64,000 nucleotides of DNA from Microbacteriaceae bacterium (GCA_025463565.1 JAODAT010000126.1:31147-95146), one strand, 5' to 3'; counted from the stretch's first letter, positions 35,715-45,472 are shown. Numbers and translations are program-made. Notes: generated by a model not told the origin, from the letters alone.

Positions 35715-37145
35715 TTAGCTGGTAATGTCCAGGACCTTGTGCGCGCGGGCCATCACGGCGTCGCGGGACGCCACAATCCTCTGGCCCATGATGTCCGGAT
35801 TCCATCCGAGGACGGTCCGCTGCCACTTGACCGGCGTGCCGGCGATCAGCACCGCTTCGATGTTTCCGCTGTTTGCGCCCTGGACGAGGGTACCAATCGC
35901 ATTGTTCAGCGGGAAAACGTTCAGATCGTCAGTCCGTACGGCAATGAGGTCCGCATCCTTGCCAGGAGTGATCGAGCCAACCTTGTCTGAGAGCCCGTTC
36001 GCGACGGCGCCCGCCGACGTCGCGAAGGCGAAAGCTTCACGGTTGCTGAGCAAGCGCGGCGGGTCTTGGTCCCCCCGGTAGCGAGACGCGAACACCGCCA
36101 TCCGCTGCACCGCGAGGACCGTGCGCATCTGAGTGAACATGTCCGGCGCAAGGGAGACCTCGATGTCGATACTCAGCGAAGGCTGCACGCCGAAATCCAG
36201 GCACTTTTGAATGGGAGTGAGTCCGCTTTCGATGCCAACCTGGGCATCTGACGTCGGGCAGAGCGAGATCGTGGTACCGCTTTCAGCGATAGCGTTCCAG
36301 GCGTCGTCGTCCAGGTCTGTTGCGTGAATCAGGGTGATATCGGCGCCGAGAAGACCCTTACGGAAGAGTTCGTGCACGGCCCGCGAGCAGGCGGGCCCGA
36401 ACGCTCCGTCGACGCTGACGCCGATGCCAATGGAACGGGCCAGTTTGACGTTCTCGGCGCTGAACGCCACGTAATCGGGTATCTGGGCTTTCGACTTCGG
36501 CAATAGGCCCATCCGGAGAGTGATCAGACCCGAGGCCGGCAGTGTCTCGGCGAGTCGATCGAGATCGCCGGGCCACTGACTGTCCCATGCGCCGGTGAAC
36601 GGTCCAGACGACACATGCACGGCGCGGATGCCGGCGTCATCGAGCGCTGCAATTGCGGCATCGCTGTGACCGGCCGAACGTGCGTTGTGAGAGAAATCGA
36701 CCAAGGTTGTGATGCCCGACTCGATTGCTCCGTATGCCGTGAGAAGGTTGCCGACGTACATGTCATCGGGCGTGTAGTGGTGCGCCATCGTGGCGTGCAT
36801 CTTCGCGAGATACCCGTCCTGGTCTTCATCCGGAATGTATCGGCGAAACTGGCCTTGCCAGGCGTGACGATGCGTATCGTGAAATCCAGGAGCAATGATG
36901 AGTCCCGCGCAATCGACGCTGATCGCGGTTGTAGCCGCCGGATGGTCGGAGAGGTCATTCCCGACCGCCTCTATCTGCTTGCCCAGGATGAGAATGTCGC
37001 CCCGCGGTAGATCTCCGGCTACGGGGTCGCCCGACACAATGGTCGCTCCGGTGAGCAGGATCGACTGGTTCGATGGCCGCGAGAGTAACTTGCTGAGAGT
37101 GTCGGCGTCCCTGGGAAGCGCGGCTTGACGGTCAGCGAGGTCCAT
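35715..37145 (-). CDS. Amidohydrolase family (TRZ/ATZ-type) protein
   Basis: Start likely ATG 37145 (MDLADRQAALPRD). GFHDTHRHAWQGQF, LIHATDLDDDAW, SIDIEVSLAPDMFTQMR, GSITPGKDADLIAVR. Confidence 0.87.
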   Translation of the reverse strand: MDLADRQAALPRDADTLSKLLSRPSNQSILLTGATIVSGDPVAGDLPRGDILILGKQIEAVGNDLSDHPAATTAISVDCAGLIIAPGFHDTHRHAWQGQFRRYIPDEDQDGYLAKMHATMAHHYTPDDMYVGNLLTAYGAIESGITTLVDFSHNARSAGHSDAAIAALDDAGIRAVHVSSGPFTGAWDSQWPGDLDRLAETLPASGLITLRMGLLPKSKAQIPDYVAFSAENVKLARSIGIGVSVDGAFGPACSRAVHELFRKGLLGADITLIHATDLDDDAWNAIAESGTTISLCPTSDAQVGIESGLTPIQKCLDFGVQPSLSIDIEVSLAPDMFTQMRTVLAVQRMAVFASRYRGDQDPPRLLSNREAFAFATSAGAVANGLSDKVGSITPGKDADLIAVRTDDLNVFPLNNAIGTLVQGANSGNIEAVLIAGTPVKWQRTVLGWNPDIMGQRIVASRDAVMARAHKVLDITS

Positions 37146-38238
37146 TTGACGCACCCTCCGGTGAGTGCGGTTGAGCCAGACGATCATCCGAATCCTCAGA
37201 TGCGTCGTCGACGCTGTGACCGCGAGCGGCTGCCCTCCTGCGGGCCGCCGAAAGCACGCGCCGGAGCGCGGGAAGGCCGACACCCACGCAGATGATTGCC
37301 GCCTGGATGATGTACTGAAGCGACGGTGCGGCTCCGCTCGCGGTGACCACCGCCGTGAGCTGGGTCAGAAATACCGCAGCAACCAAGGTTGCAATCGTGC
37401 TCGCCTTGCCGCCTGAAAGTACAGCACCACCCAGTACAACAGCCGCGACCGAGGCAAAGAGATATGGATCACCGCTGTTGATGCCAGGCGTCCGTACGTA
37501 TCCTGCCAGAAGCAGGCCGGCGATCCCGTAGAACAGCCCGCCACCCGCATACGCCCAGATTTGAAAGCGCCTGGGACGAATACCTGCAAACAGAGCGGCT
37601 TTAGGGTTGTCGCCGGAAAGCTCGAATCTTCTCCCCCAGATCGTGTACTTCACGATCAACCCGAGAAGCAACGCAACCACAAGGGTGACGACCCCGGGCG
37701 CGGGAACTCCGAATAGTCGAGCCTGCGCGAAGGTAGCCAGCTGATTCGGCACGTCAACCGTCGAAACGCCGTTGGAGACGACCTGAGTCGCGGCGAGCAA
37801 CAGCGCGTTCATGCCGAGAGTGGCTATCAGGGGAGGGATTCGCAGGAAGGTCACGGCCAGTCCGTTGAGAAAACCGCCAACGACCGTTGCGCCAAGAGTG
37901 AGAAGGATCGCCAGCGCCAAGCGGGCAGGGGTTCCCACCCCGAAATGCGCTGCGCCCACCGCCGCAAGCGAGATAGCGCCCGGCACGGAGAGATCAAAGC
38001 CGCCCTGCTGAACAACGAGCATTTGACCGAACGACGCGAGCACGAGGATCGATCCGAATACCACGAGGGGCGCAAAAGCACTCGATTGAACGCTGGTTGG
38101 TGCGACCAGCGGGCTGATCACGAGAAAGAGAACGAGCGCAGCGACGAAGATCGCGGCGCCCGGTCGCGTGATTAGTCCCCGCGCCACGCCCCAGCGACCG
38201 TTCCGCGCTTCACGGGCAGGGGCTGACACTCTGGTCAT
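37132..38238 (-). CDS. ABC transporter permease, ribose/RbsC type
   Basis: GGFDLSVPGAISLAA, GVSTVDVPNQLATFA, VVLGGAVLSGGKAS. Confidence 0.88.
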   Translation of the reverse strand: MTRVSAPAREARNGRWGVARGLITRPGAAIFVAALVLFLVISPLVAPTSVQSSAFAPLVVFGSILVLASFGQMLVVQQGGFDLSVPGAISLAAVGAAHFGVGTPARLALAILLTLGATVVGGFLNGLAVTFLRIPPLIATLGMNALLLAATQVVSNGVSTVDVPNQLATFAQARLFGVPAPGVVTLVVALLLGLIVKYTIWGRRFELSGDNPKAALFAGIRPRRFQIWAYAGGGLFYGIAGLLLAGYVRTPGINSGDPYLFASVAAVVLGGAVLSGGKASTIATLVAAVFLTQLTAVVTASGAAPSLQYIIQAAIICVGVGLPALRRVLSAARRRAAARGHSVDDASEDSDDRLAQPHSPEGASNGPR

Positions 38239-40730
38239 CGTGCACTCCGTACCAGTCGAGCGCGAGAGTACAGCGCAGCAGAGACCAAAATCAGCACGCC
38301 TGGAGCGGCGACTTGCCAGGCGAGGCTCAACCCGAAGAATGTCGTGGCTGAAAGCGCCAACGTGAGAACCACGGCTCCGACCAAGGCGCCGATATACGAT
38401 CCTCTTCCGCCGGTCAGACTCGCGCCGCCAAGGATCACTGCAGTGATGCTCGTCAATGTGTACGTCGTACCCGACGTAGCGTCACCAACGTTGTTCTGGG
38501 CGACCAGCAACACGCCGGCTGCTGCTGCGAACAGGGAGCAAAGAAGATAGGCGCCCAGCTGGGCGACCGCTGAGGAACCGGACATCCGGGAACTCGCGAC
38601 ATCATCCGACCCGATCGCACGAAGCTTGAGCCCCCATCTGGTCCGACGAAGTGCTCGTTCACCGATGATCGCCACGATCACCGTTACCAGGAAGACCCCG
38701 GGTATCGGACCGAGTCCGAGGTTTGAGGCATCGCTGAGAGTCGTGCTGAAGGTGCCGGCTGCCGAAGGTCGGAGAAGCAGAGCAACTCCTTGCAGCCCGA
38801 TGAAAGTGATGAGTGTTGCGACGATCGGTGTAATACGGGCGTAGCGAACAAGGACGCCGTTCAATAGGCCGACCATCGCAGCCACAAGAGCGATTGCGAC
38901 CAGTCCGAGGGCAATCTGCCCTGGATCGGCCGTATCCGGAAGAAGAAAACTTGCCACGACTGTGACAAGCCCCATCAGAGGACCGACCGAGAGGTCCACC
39001 CCGCCGACCATGAGCACGGTCGCCTGAGCAACCGCAACAAGCCCGAGGATCGCGACCTGGGCCATGAGCGGACTCAAGTTTCGATCGGAAAGAAAAAGGG
39101 GATTGACGATGGTGGCGACAACGACCAGGACCGCGGCCACTACCAGTAGGACAGCCGTCGGCAGATAGTCGCCGGTAAGGAACCGGCGAACGACGGTCTG
39201 AGACGCGGAGTCGTGCTGCTCACGGCGCGCGGGAGATGCCGCGAGCGCAGTCCCTACGATCTTGTCCTCGGTTACGTCGTCGCCCGTGAGGGTGCGGACT
39301 ATCTGTCCGGACGAGAACACCGCAACGCGATCCGAGAGACCTGCCAGCTCTGCCGCATCGCTTGACGTGACAATGACGCTCGCGCCCCGTCTGGCCGCAT
39401 CGCGTAGGGCCGTGTAGATCCGCGCCCTGGTGCCGACGTCGACTCCAGCCGTCGGTTCATCAGCCAGCAACACCGTGGGCTCCGCGGAAATGGACCGGGC
39501 GACAAGCACCTTCTGCTGATTGCCTCCGGACAATGTGTCGACCGCGCTCTCGAGACTCGGAGTCTTGATCTGAAAGTCTTCGACCAGTTGCGTAACTTGA
39601 CGACGTTCGCGAAGGCGACTGAGCAGGCCCCGTCGGGAGACGGTCCGGAGGCGATAGACCGAGGAGTTCTCGCGCACTGAGAAATCGCCAAAAAGTCCCT
39701 CGGTTGTTCGATCAGCCGGAATGTGCACGATGCCGGAATGCAAGGCCGCGGTGGACGATCCGAATCGAAGGGCGATCCCGCCCTTCTTGATCGATCCGGA
39801 GCCGTCCGCCACGCCGGCGATGATTCTCAACGCTTCGCGTTGGCCATTGCCTTCGATTCCCGCGAGACCAAGGATCTCCCCGGGGGGCACGGAGAAATCG
39901 GTCCGCGACAGACGGTCGCCGATTACGGATACCTCGAGCCGATCACCGCTGACGGGCTGATCGAGCTTGGAAGGGAACTGAGCTTCTAGCTTTGCCCCCA
40001 CGATGTGCTCGACCAACTGTTCTTCGCTGACATCAGAGGTGGGCCATGTGCCCTGTATCGCGCCATCGCGCAGAACCGTGATCCGGTCGGAGACGTGTCG
40101 AACGTCCGGAAGACGATGCGAGATGTAGATCACGCAGCAGCCCTGGTCGCGCAATGTTTCGATCAGATGAAACAGGATTTCGATCTCCGCGGCAGAGAAG
40201 GGCTCGGTGGGCTCATCGAGCACCAGAACTTTGGGCCGCAAAGCGACCGCGCGTGCCAATTCGACAAAATGGCGACCGGCCGGGCTCAGGTCGGCAATGC
40301 GCGCCTCAGGCGACACGGCCGCACTCACCGCGTTCAGGCGCTCATGAGCCCACGTCCGCGCCTGGCGACCCCGCGGACGTTCACTCGGAGGTGCGCCCAG
40401 AATCAGATTCTCTTCAACAGTCAGATCGGGAAGGACGGCGGGATGCTGGTAGACCACGGCCATCCCGAGGCGTCTGGCCTCGTTCGTGTCAGCTCGAGTG
40501 AGAAGCCTTCCATCGATTCGAATTTCGCCGAAATCGGCTGAAATAGATCCGGCGGCCACTCCGATCAGTGTCGACTTGCCAGCACCGTTCTCGCCGACAA
40601 GCGCGTGAATCTCGCCGGGATTCGCCTCGAATGAGACGGACTTGAGGGCGGTCACGCCTGCGTAGTGCTTCGTGACCCCTGAAAGGCTCAATGCGGATGA
40701 TTGCAACTTTAGATCTCTCTCAGGGGTCAC
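38235..40730 (-). CDS. Ribose-type ABC transporter: double ATP-binding domain fused to permease (RbsA-RbsC fusion)
   Basis: NBD1 VGENGAGKSTLIG; NBD2 LSGGNQQKVLVARSI/LLADEPTAGVDVG; C-terminal permease with GGVDLSVGPLMGL and VILGGASLTGGRGSYIG, one 831-aa ORF. Confidence 0.9.
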   Translation of the reverse strand: MTPERDLKLQSSALSLSGVTKHYAGVTALKSVSFEANPGEIHALVGENGAGKSTLIGVAAGSISADFGEIRIDGRLLTRADTNEARRLGMAVVYQHPAVLPDLTVEENLILGAPPSERPRGRQARTWAHERLNAVSAAVSPEARIADLSPAGRHFVELARAVALRPKVLVLDEPTEPFSAAEIEILFHLIETLRDQGCCVIYISHRLPDVRHVSDRITVLRDGAIQGTWPTSDVSEEQLVEHIVGAKLEAQFPSKLDQPVSGDRLEVSVIGDRLSRTDFSVPPGEILGLAGIEGNGQREALRIIAGVADGSGSIKKGGIALRFGSSTAALHSGIVHIPADRTTEGLFGDFSVRENSSVYRLRTVSRRGLLSRLRERRQVTQLVEDFQIKTPSLESAVDTLSGGNQQKVLVARSISAEPTVLLADEPTAGVDVGTRARIYTALRDAARRGASVIVTSSDAAELAGLSDRVAVFSSGQIVRTLTGDDVTEDKIVGTALAASPARREQHDSASQTVVRRFLTGDYLPTAVLLVVAAVLVVVATIVNPLFLSDRNLSPLMAQVAILGLVAVAQATVLMVGGVDLSVGPLMGLVTVVASFLLPDTADPGQIALGLVAIALVAAMVGLLNGVLVRYARITPIVATLITFIGLQGVALLLRPSAAGTFSTTLSDASNLGLGPIPGVFLVTVIVAIIGERALRRTRWGLKLRAIGSDDVASSRMSGSSAVAQLGAYLLCSLFAAAAGVLLVAQNNVGDATSGTTYTLTSITAVILGGASLTGGRGSYIGALVGAVVLTLALSATTFFGLSLAWQVAAPGVLILVSAALYSRARLVRSAR

Positions 40731-40745
40731 GTCGTTGTTACTGAA

Positions 40746-41843
40746 CTAGCACTTGGGCTCGAGCGCTCCGCCTGCGACGGAGTCTTCGATGAGGGCTGCC
40801 TTGAGAATCGACGGCTCATTGTCCGTAGTTCCCTGATAGTAGGCAATGGCCTTTCGAAGCGCCAGCGCACCGATGTCGTTGCCGCTGCTCGTCGCTGCGA
40901 TCTGGAAGTTCGGGTTAGCTGCCTTGTTCTGCACGTACAGGCAGGCTCCCGCGAACTTGCTACTGTCCGGCGTCGCCTGACCGTCTTCCATCGTCACCGG
41001 GACGAGCGGTCGACCGGCATTGTGAAATGCCTCGATGATCCCCGGCAGGTTCTGAACACTCTCGGTAACGATGCCGTCGATCTTCGGATACTGCGAAAGC
41101 AACGTGGCGACCGCCTGAGTAGTACTCGCGGCATCCCAGTTCGTGACCGCCGGCGAGTCGTTCAGGATCTTCATGCCGGGAGCACTCTTGAAAGCTTCCT
41201 TGACGCCTTGCTCCGTGAGGGGCGTAAGGGAGTTTCCCGCGGGGCCTCCGATCAGGAGAATGTTGCCCTGGCCGTGGAGGGTGGAGGTCAACCACTTCCC
41301 GAAGAGCACACCGTCGTTAACGCGATCGATCTGAATGTTGTCGATCTGATCGGTTCCGGTCTTCGCACCGGTCGCCGGAGCGCCCCAGGTGATCATCGCG
41401 ACACCGGCCTTCATGGCCTTGCCCATGACAGGGCCTACCGGACCCGCATCGGGGATCACGGTGATGACGTTCGCACCCTGGGCGACGAGGGAGTTGATGT
41501 CCGAGATCGCCTTACTGGGATTTCCGTTCGCCGCGGTGCGAATCACCTTCACGGTGTTCGAGCACTTCTTCGCCTCATTCTCGACGACCGCGTAGGAAAC
41601 CGCTGACCAGGAATTCTGTCCCAGCCCGTCGGCGATTCCGATGACCATCTTCTTCTTGCCGCACACCGTCGAAGGATCGGACAGTACCTGGTCACTGGTG
41701 CCCGTCTGTCCCACGGACACTTTTCCGTGAGAAGAGGAGGAACTTCCTCCGACTGTTGAGCAGCCAGCAAGCACCAGGCCTGCGACAGCCAGACCTATGA
41801 TCGACGCCGCCATGCGACGACTGCTTTTGCGATACACCTTCAT
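40746..41843 (-). CDS. Sugar/nucleoside-type ABC substrate-binding lipoprotein (periplasmic-binding family 4)
   Basis: IIGLAVAGLVLAGCSTVGG lipobox; NSLVAQGANVITVIPDAGPVGPVMGKAMKAGVAMITWGA. Confidence 0.87.
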   Translation of the reverse strand: MKVYRKSSRRMAASIIGLAVAGLVLAGCSTVGGSSSSSHGKVSVGQTGTSDQVLSDPSTVCGKKKMVIGIADGLGQNSWSAVSYAVVENEAKKCSNTVKVIRTAANGNPSKAISDINSLVAQGANVITVIPDAGPVGPVMGKAMKAGVAMITWGAPATGAKTGTDQIDNIQIDRVNDGVLFGKWLTSTLHGQGNILLIGGPAGNSLTPLTEQGVKEAFKSAPGMKILNDSPAVTNWDAASTTQAVATLLSQYPKIDGIVTESVQNLPGIIEAFHNAGRPLVPVTMEDGQATPDSSKFAGACLYVQNKAANPNFQIAATSSGNDIGALALRKAIAYYQGTTDNEPSILKAALIEDSVAGGALEPKC

Positions 41844-42037
41844 TGTTGCCTCTCTGTGAAATCGACGTTGATAACACCCGGTGCGACGCGCGATCCGATA
41901 ACAAGGACGAAGTCATCCAGCAGCAACCCCACTCGATTGCGGGGCTGTCCCTTTCTTGACTCCGGTGTCGGGCTTCGCTCGAACCCCCAGGTAGCAGTTC
42001 GCGAGCTACTAGGTATCACCATGTATACCCGTCCGTG

Positions 42038-42065
42038 TTCGAAAACACAACCGAAGTTCGAAAAT
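42038..42065. promoter_or_regulatory. Two TTCGAAAA(C/T) motifs upstream of the substrate-binding-protein gene; candidate operator
   Basis: TTCGAAAAC 42038-42046 and TTCGAAAAT 42057-42065; the motif recurs in other island intergenic regions. Confidence 0.35.
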
Positions 42066-42333
42066 TACCTTGCATAGCTGTGACGCCCGCGACCCGCACG
42101 CCTGGGCGCGCCAAAACGATCGAACGCGGATAGCCCGCGCCTTCCTCGGCACTCGAGAAGACGGCAGCGACCGGTGTCATGAAAATGGTTCCGCGCCTCG
42201 TGCCAGCGGCTTGCGGCCGCGCTGTGCGGTTGCGTTGCGGGGCGTGTCCCACACGGGCTACCCCAAACGGCGCTGAACGCGCCGCCCGGGCCACTCGCCG
42301 TGCGGCGCCCTGCTATCTCCTCACGACAAATTG

Positions 42334-42365
42334 AAAAAAGGCCCCGCTTTCGCGGAGCCTTTTTT
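42334..42365. terminator. Bidirectional Rho-independent-type terminator
   Basis: aaaaaaggccccgc-tttc-gcggagcctttttt, GC stem flanked by A/T tracts on both sides. Confidence 0.85.
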
Positions 42366-42374
42366 CTATTTAAG

Positions 42375-42448
42375 TTGCGGGGACAGGATTTGAACCTGCG
42401 ACCTCTGGGTTATGAGCCCAGCGAGCTACCGAACTGCTCCACCCCGCG
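42375..42448 (-). tRNA. Initiator tRNA-Met (CAT anticodon)
   Basis: Reverse complement CGCGGGGTGGAGCAGTTCGGTAGCTCGCTGGGCTCATAACCCAGAGGTCGCAGGTTCAAATCCTGTCCCCGCAA; C1-A72 mismatch and GGG/CCC anticodon stem are initiator hallmarks. Confidence 0.95.
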
Positions 42449-42568
42449 CTACAAGGGTTAACACTACCAGACGCCCGGGCGGTCTCGACCCGAGCGCGAG
42501 GTGCCCGAGAATGCTGCCGAAACCGAGATTTGACGACATTCTTGGGCACTTCGCGGCAGAGGCAGGTC

Positions 42569-45472
42569 CTAGTTCTCCAGGGCGAACAGATTGTTGAGCG
42601 CGGTCACCAGCGTGTTGTCCGCGGTGGCGTATGCAGACAGGTCACCCGACTTGAGCGCGGTCGCCCGCGCGGTGAGTGCCTGCTGCACGGCAGCGAGCGC
42701 CGCCTTGAACTGCGCGTCATTCGTCGCCGTCGTGGTCGGTGTGGTGTCTGACGGCGACGGGGTGGGAGTCGTCGAGATGCCGCCGTCGCCGGCCACCGCG
42801 CCGGCGTCGCCACCGAACAGTTGGTCGAGCGCTTCGGAGAGCGTGTCTTCGAAGGCGATGTTGTCACCGAAGGCGACCAGCACCTTGCGGAGCACCGGGT
42901 AGCTCGTCTCCGCCGTGGACGTCACGTAGACGGGCTGCACATAGAGGAGTCCGCCGCCCACCGGCACGGTGAGCAGGTTGCCCTTCTTCACCTCGGTATC
43001 GCCCTTGGCGAGCAGCGCGAGCTGGTTCGCCACAGTCGTATCGGTGGTGAATGTGGTCTCCACGCGCCCGGGCCCGGGCACAGTCGTCTGTTTAGGCAGG
43101 GAGAGAAGCGTCAGTTTGCCGTAGGTGCTGGCCTTCTTGCCCGCCGTCGACCCGGCATCCGAGTCGGCTGCCAGGTATCCGGTCAAGATACTTCGGGTGC
43201 CGGCACCCGTCGACTTCGGTATGTAGGTGGAATAGAGCGTGAAGGCGGATTTGCTCTGCCCCGGCAGCTTCATCGTGAGGTAGTACGGCGGCTGCAGCTT
43301 GGCGGTGGATGCCGGCGACACCGGATCGTTCGGCGTCACCCAGGCGTCGCTCGCCGAGTAGAACGTGTTGGAATCCGTCACGTGATAGTTGCCGAGAATC
43401 TCGCGCTGCACCTTGAACAGGTCGGCCGGGTAGCGCACATGGGCGATCAGCTGGGCGCTCATGTCGCTGATCGGCTTCACCGTCGACGGGAAGATCTTCT
43501 CCCAGGTCTTCAGGATCGGGTCGGTCGGATCCCACGCGTAGAGCGTCACCTTGCCGCTGTAGGCGTCGACCGTGGCCTTCACCGAGTTGCGGATGTAGTT
43601 GATGTTGTCGAGCGCGAGCTGCGGCGCCGGGGTGTCCGTGTCGGAGATCGCGTTGCTCAACTGCAGCACTGACGAGTACGGATACTGGTCGCTGGTCGTG
43701 TAGCCGTCGACTATCCACTCGACCTTGCCGTCGATCACGGCCGGATACGGGTCGCTGTCGAGGGTGAGGTACGGCGCTATGGCACGGATGCGGTCGGACG
43801 GGTCGCGGTCGTAGAGAATCTGCGAATCGTTGTTGACCGCGTTCGACAGCAGGATCTGCTCCGACTGGAACTTGATCGCGTACACCAGCTTCTTCAGCAC
43901 GGTGTCGAGCTTCGGCCCGCCATTGCCGGTGAACGTGGTGCTCGCGTTGCTCTGCGAGCTGGAGTCGCCGGCCGGGTAGTCGAGCTCGACCTTGGTGCCG
44001 CCCTTCGGGCCGCCGACGATCGAGTACTCCGGAGAGTCCTCGCCGAAGTAGATGCGCGGCTGGAATTTGCCCAGGCTGCCGCTGACCGGAATGCCGGACT
44101 CGAGGAAGACCGGCAGGCCGTCGCTCGAGCGCTGGTTGCCGTATGCCGCGACCACGCCGTAGCCGTGCGTGTAGACGAGGGTGTTGTTGTACCAGCTCTG
44201 CGATGCGCCGGTGTTCGACTGGTTGAGCTCACGAACGGCGATTACCGTGTCCTGCGACTTGCCGTCGATCGTGTACCGGTCGACATCCAGGTAGGGCGCG
44301 AACTGGTAGTACTGCTTGATCTGCTGGAGCTGGGCGAAGGAGTCCGAAACGAGCGCCGGGTCGATGATGCGAATGCTCGCGGTTGTCTCCGCGTCATTGC
44401 GCAGTGCGCCGGCCTCCGCAGTGGTCTTCGCCGAGTACGGGGTCTCTTTGACGGTCGAGACTCCGTAGGCGTCACGCGTGGCCGCGATATTGCGGTCGAT
44501 GTAAGTCGATTCAAGGCTGCGCTGGCTCGGCTCGACCTGGAACTTCTCAACGATCCACGGGTAGACCGAACCGATCAGCAGCCCGCTCACCAGGAGCAGG
44601 GCCGTGCCGATCACGGGCAGCCGCCAGCGCCCGATCACGGCGGTGATGATGAAGAGAATCGCGACGACGGCGGCAATGCCGGCCAGAATCTCGCGGCCGG
44701 GGATGACCGCGTTCACGTCGGCGTACGAGGCGCCGATGAACAGGTTGAGGTTGCTCGAGGTCTCCGAGGCGAGCGTCGAGTACTGGTCGAGCCAGATGCT
44801 CACCGACTGCAGGGCCAGGTAGATGGCGCCGGTGGTGGCGAGCTGGATGCGGGCGGTGCGCGAGATGCGCAGCTCGCGGCCGTTGAACCGCAGCGCGCCG
44901 TACAGGTAGCTGGTGGCGACCGCGGCGATGGCCGAGATGAGCACCGCGGCAGACGCGAACGCGCACACCGACTGGAAGAACGGCAGCGAGAACAGGTAGA
45001 AGGAGATGTCGAGATGGAAGACCGGGTCGGTCTTGCCCGCGGGCACCCCGTGCAGCCACTCGAGCGCGAGCTGCCACTTGGATGCCGAGGCGACGCCGGC
45101 GAAGATGCCGATCAGGGCGGGGATGCCCCACATTGCGAGACGGCGGAGCGGTTCAACCACCTGCTGGTAGCGGTCCAGCTGGGCGTTCAGTTTCGCGTAG
45201 ACCGGGCGGCGCCGGAAGGCGATCTCGATGCTCAGGAAGATGGGCACCGACATCCCGAAGAATCCGATGAAGAACATGACGGTGCCGGCGACCCACTGCG
45301 TGGTGAGCACGTTGAGGTAGCCCACCTGGGCGAACCAGAGCCAGTCGGTGTAGAGGCTGGAGAAGATGAAGAAGGCGATGACGAGCACCGCGACCACGCC
45401 GATGGTGATCAGGAAGGCGAGTCGGGAGCGGGACGCAGGCCTGCGAGGCGCTTCTGTTGGTGCTGAGGTCAC
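42569..45472 (-). CDS. UPF0182 family large membrane protein
   Basis: 967 aa; multi-TM N-terminus then the long extracytoplasmic domain typical of UPF0182 (e.g. NTLVYTHGYGVVAAYGNQR). Confidence 0.9.
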   Translation of the reverse strand: MTSAPTEAPRRPASRSRLAFLITIGVVAVLVIAFFIFSSLYTDWLWFAQVGYLNVLTTQWVAGTVMFFIGFFGMSVPIFLSIEIAFRRRPVYAKLNAQLDRYQQVVEPLRRLAMWGIPALIGIFAGVASASKWQLALEWLHGVPAGKTDPVFHLDISFYLFSLPFFQSVCAFASAAVLISAIAAVATSYLYGALRFNGRELRISRTARIQLATTGAIYLALQSVSIWLDQYSTLASETSSNLNLFIGASYADVNAVIPGREILAGIAAVVAILFIITAVIGRWRLPVIGTALLLVSGLLIGSVYPWIVEKFQVEPSQRSLESTYIDRNIAATRDAYGVSTVKETPYSAKTTAEAGALRNDAETTASIRIIDPALVSDSFAQLQQIKQYYQFAPYLDVDRYTIDGKSQDTVIAVRELNQSNTGASQSWYNNTLVYTHGYGVVAAYGNQRSSDGLPVFLESGIPVSGSLGKFQPRIYFGEDSPEYSIVGGPKGGTKVELDYPAGDSSSQSNASTTFTGNGGPKLDTVLKKLVYAIKFQSEQILLSNAVNNDSQILYDRDPSDRIRAIAPYLTLDSDPYPAVIDGKVEWIVDGYTTSDQYPYSSVLQLSNAISDTDTPAPQLALDNINYIRNSVKATVDAYSGKVTLYAWDPTDPILKTWEKIFPSTVKPISDMSAQLIAHVRYPADLFKVQREILGNYHVTDSNTFYSASDAWVTPNDPVSPASTAKLQPPYYLTMKLPGQSKSAFTLYSTYIPKSTGAGTRSILTGYLAADSDAGSTAGKKASTYGKLTLLSLPKQTTVPGPGRVETTFTTDTTVANQLALLAKGDTEVKKGNLLTVPVGGGLLYVQPVYVTSTAETSYPVLRKVLVAFGDNIAFEDTLSEALDQLFGGDAGAVAGDGGISTTPTPSPSDTTPTTTATNDAQFKAALAAVQQALTARATALKSGDLSAYATADNTLVTALNNLFALEN

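Noticed and set aside
42375-42448. tRNA-fMet as an integration attachment site
   Set aside because: No second copy of the tRNA 3' end and no integrase was visible in the window, so kept only as a contextual observation.
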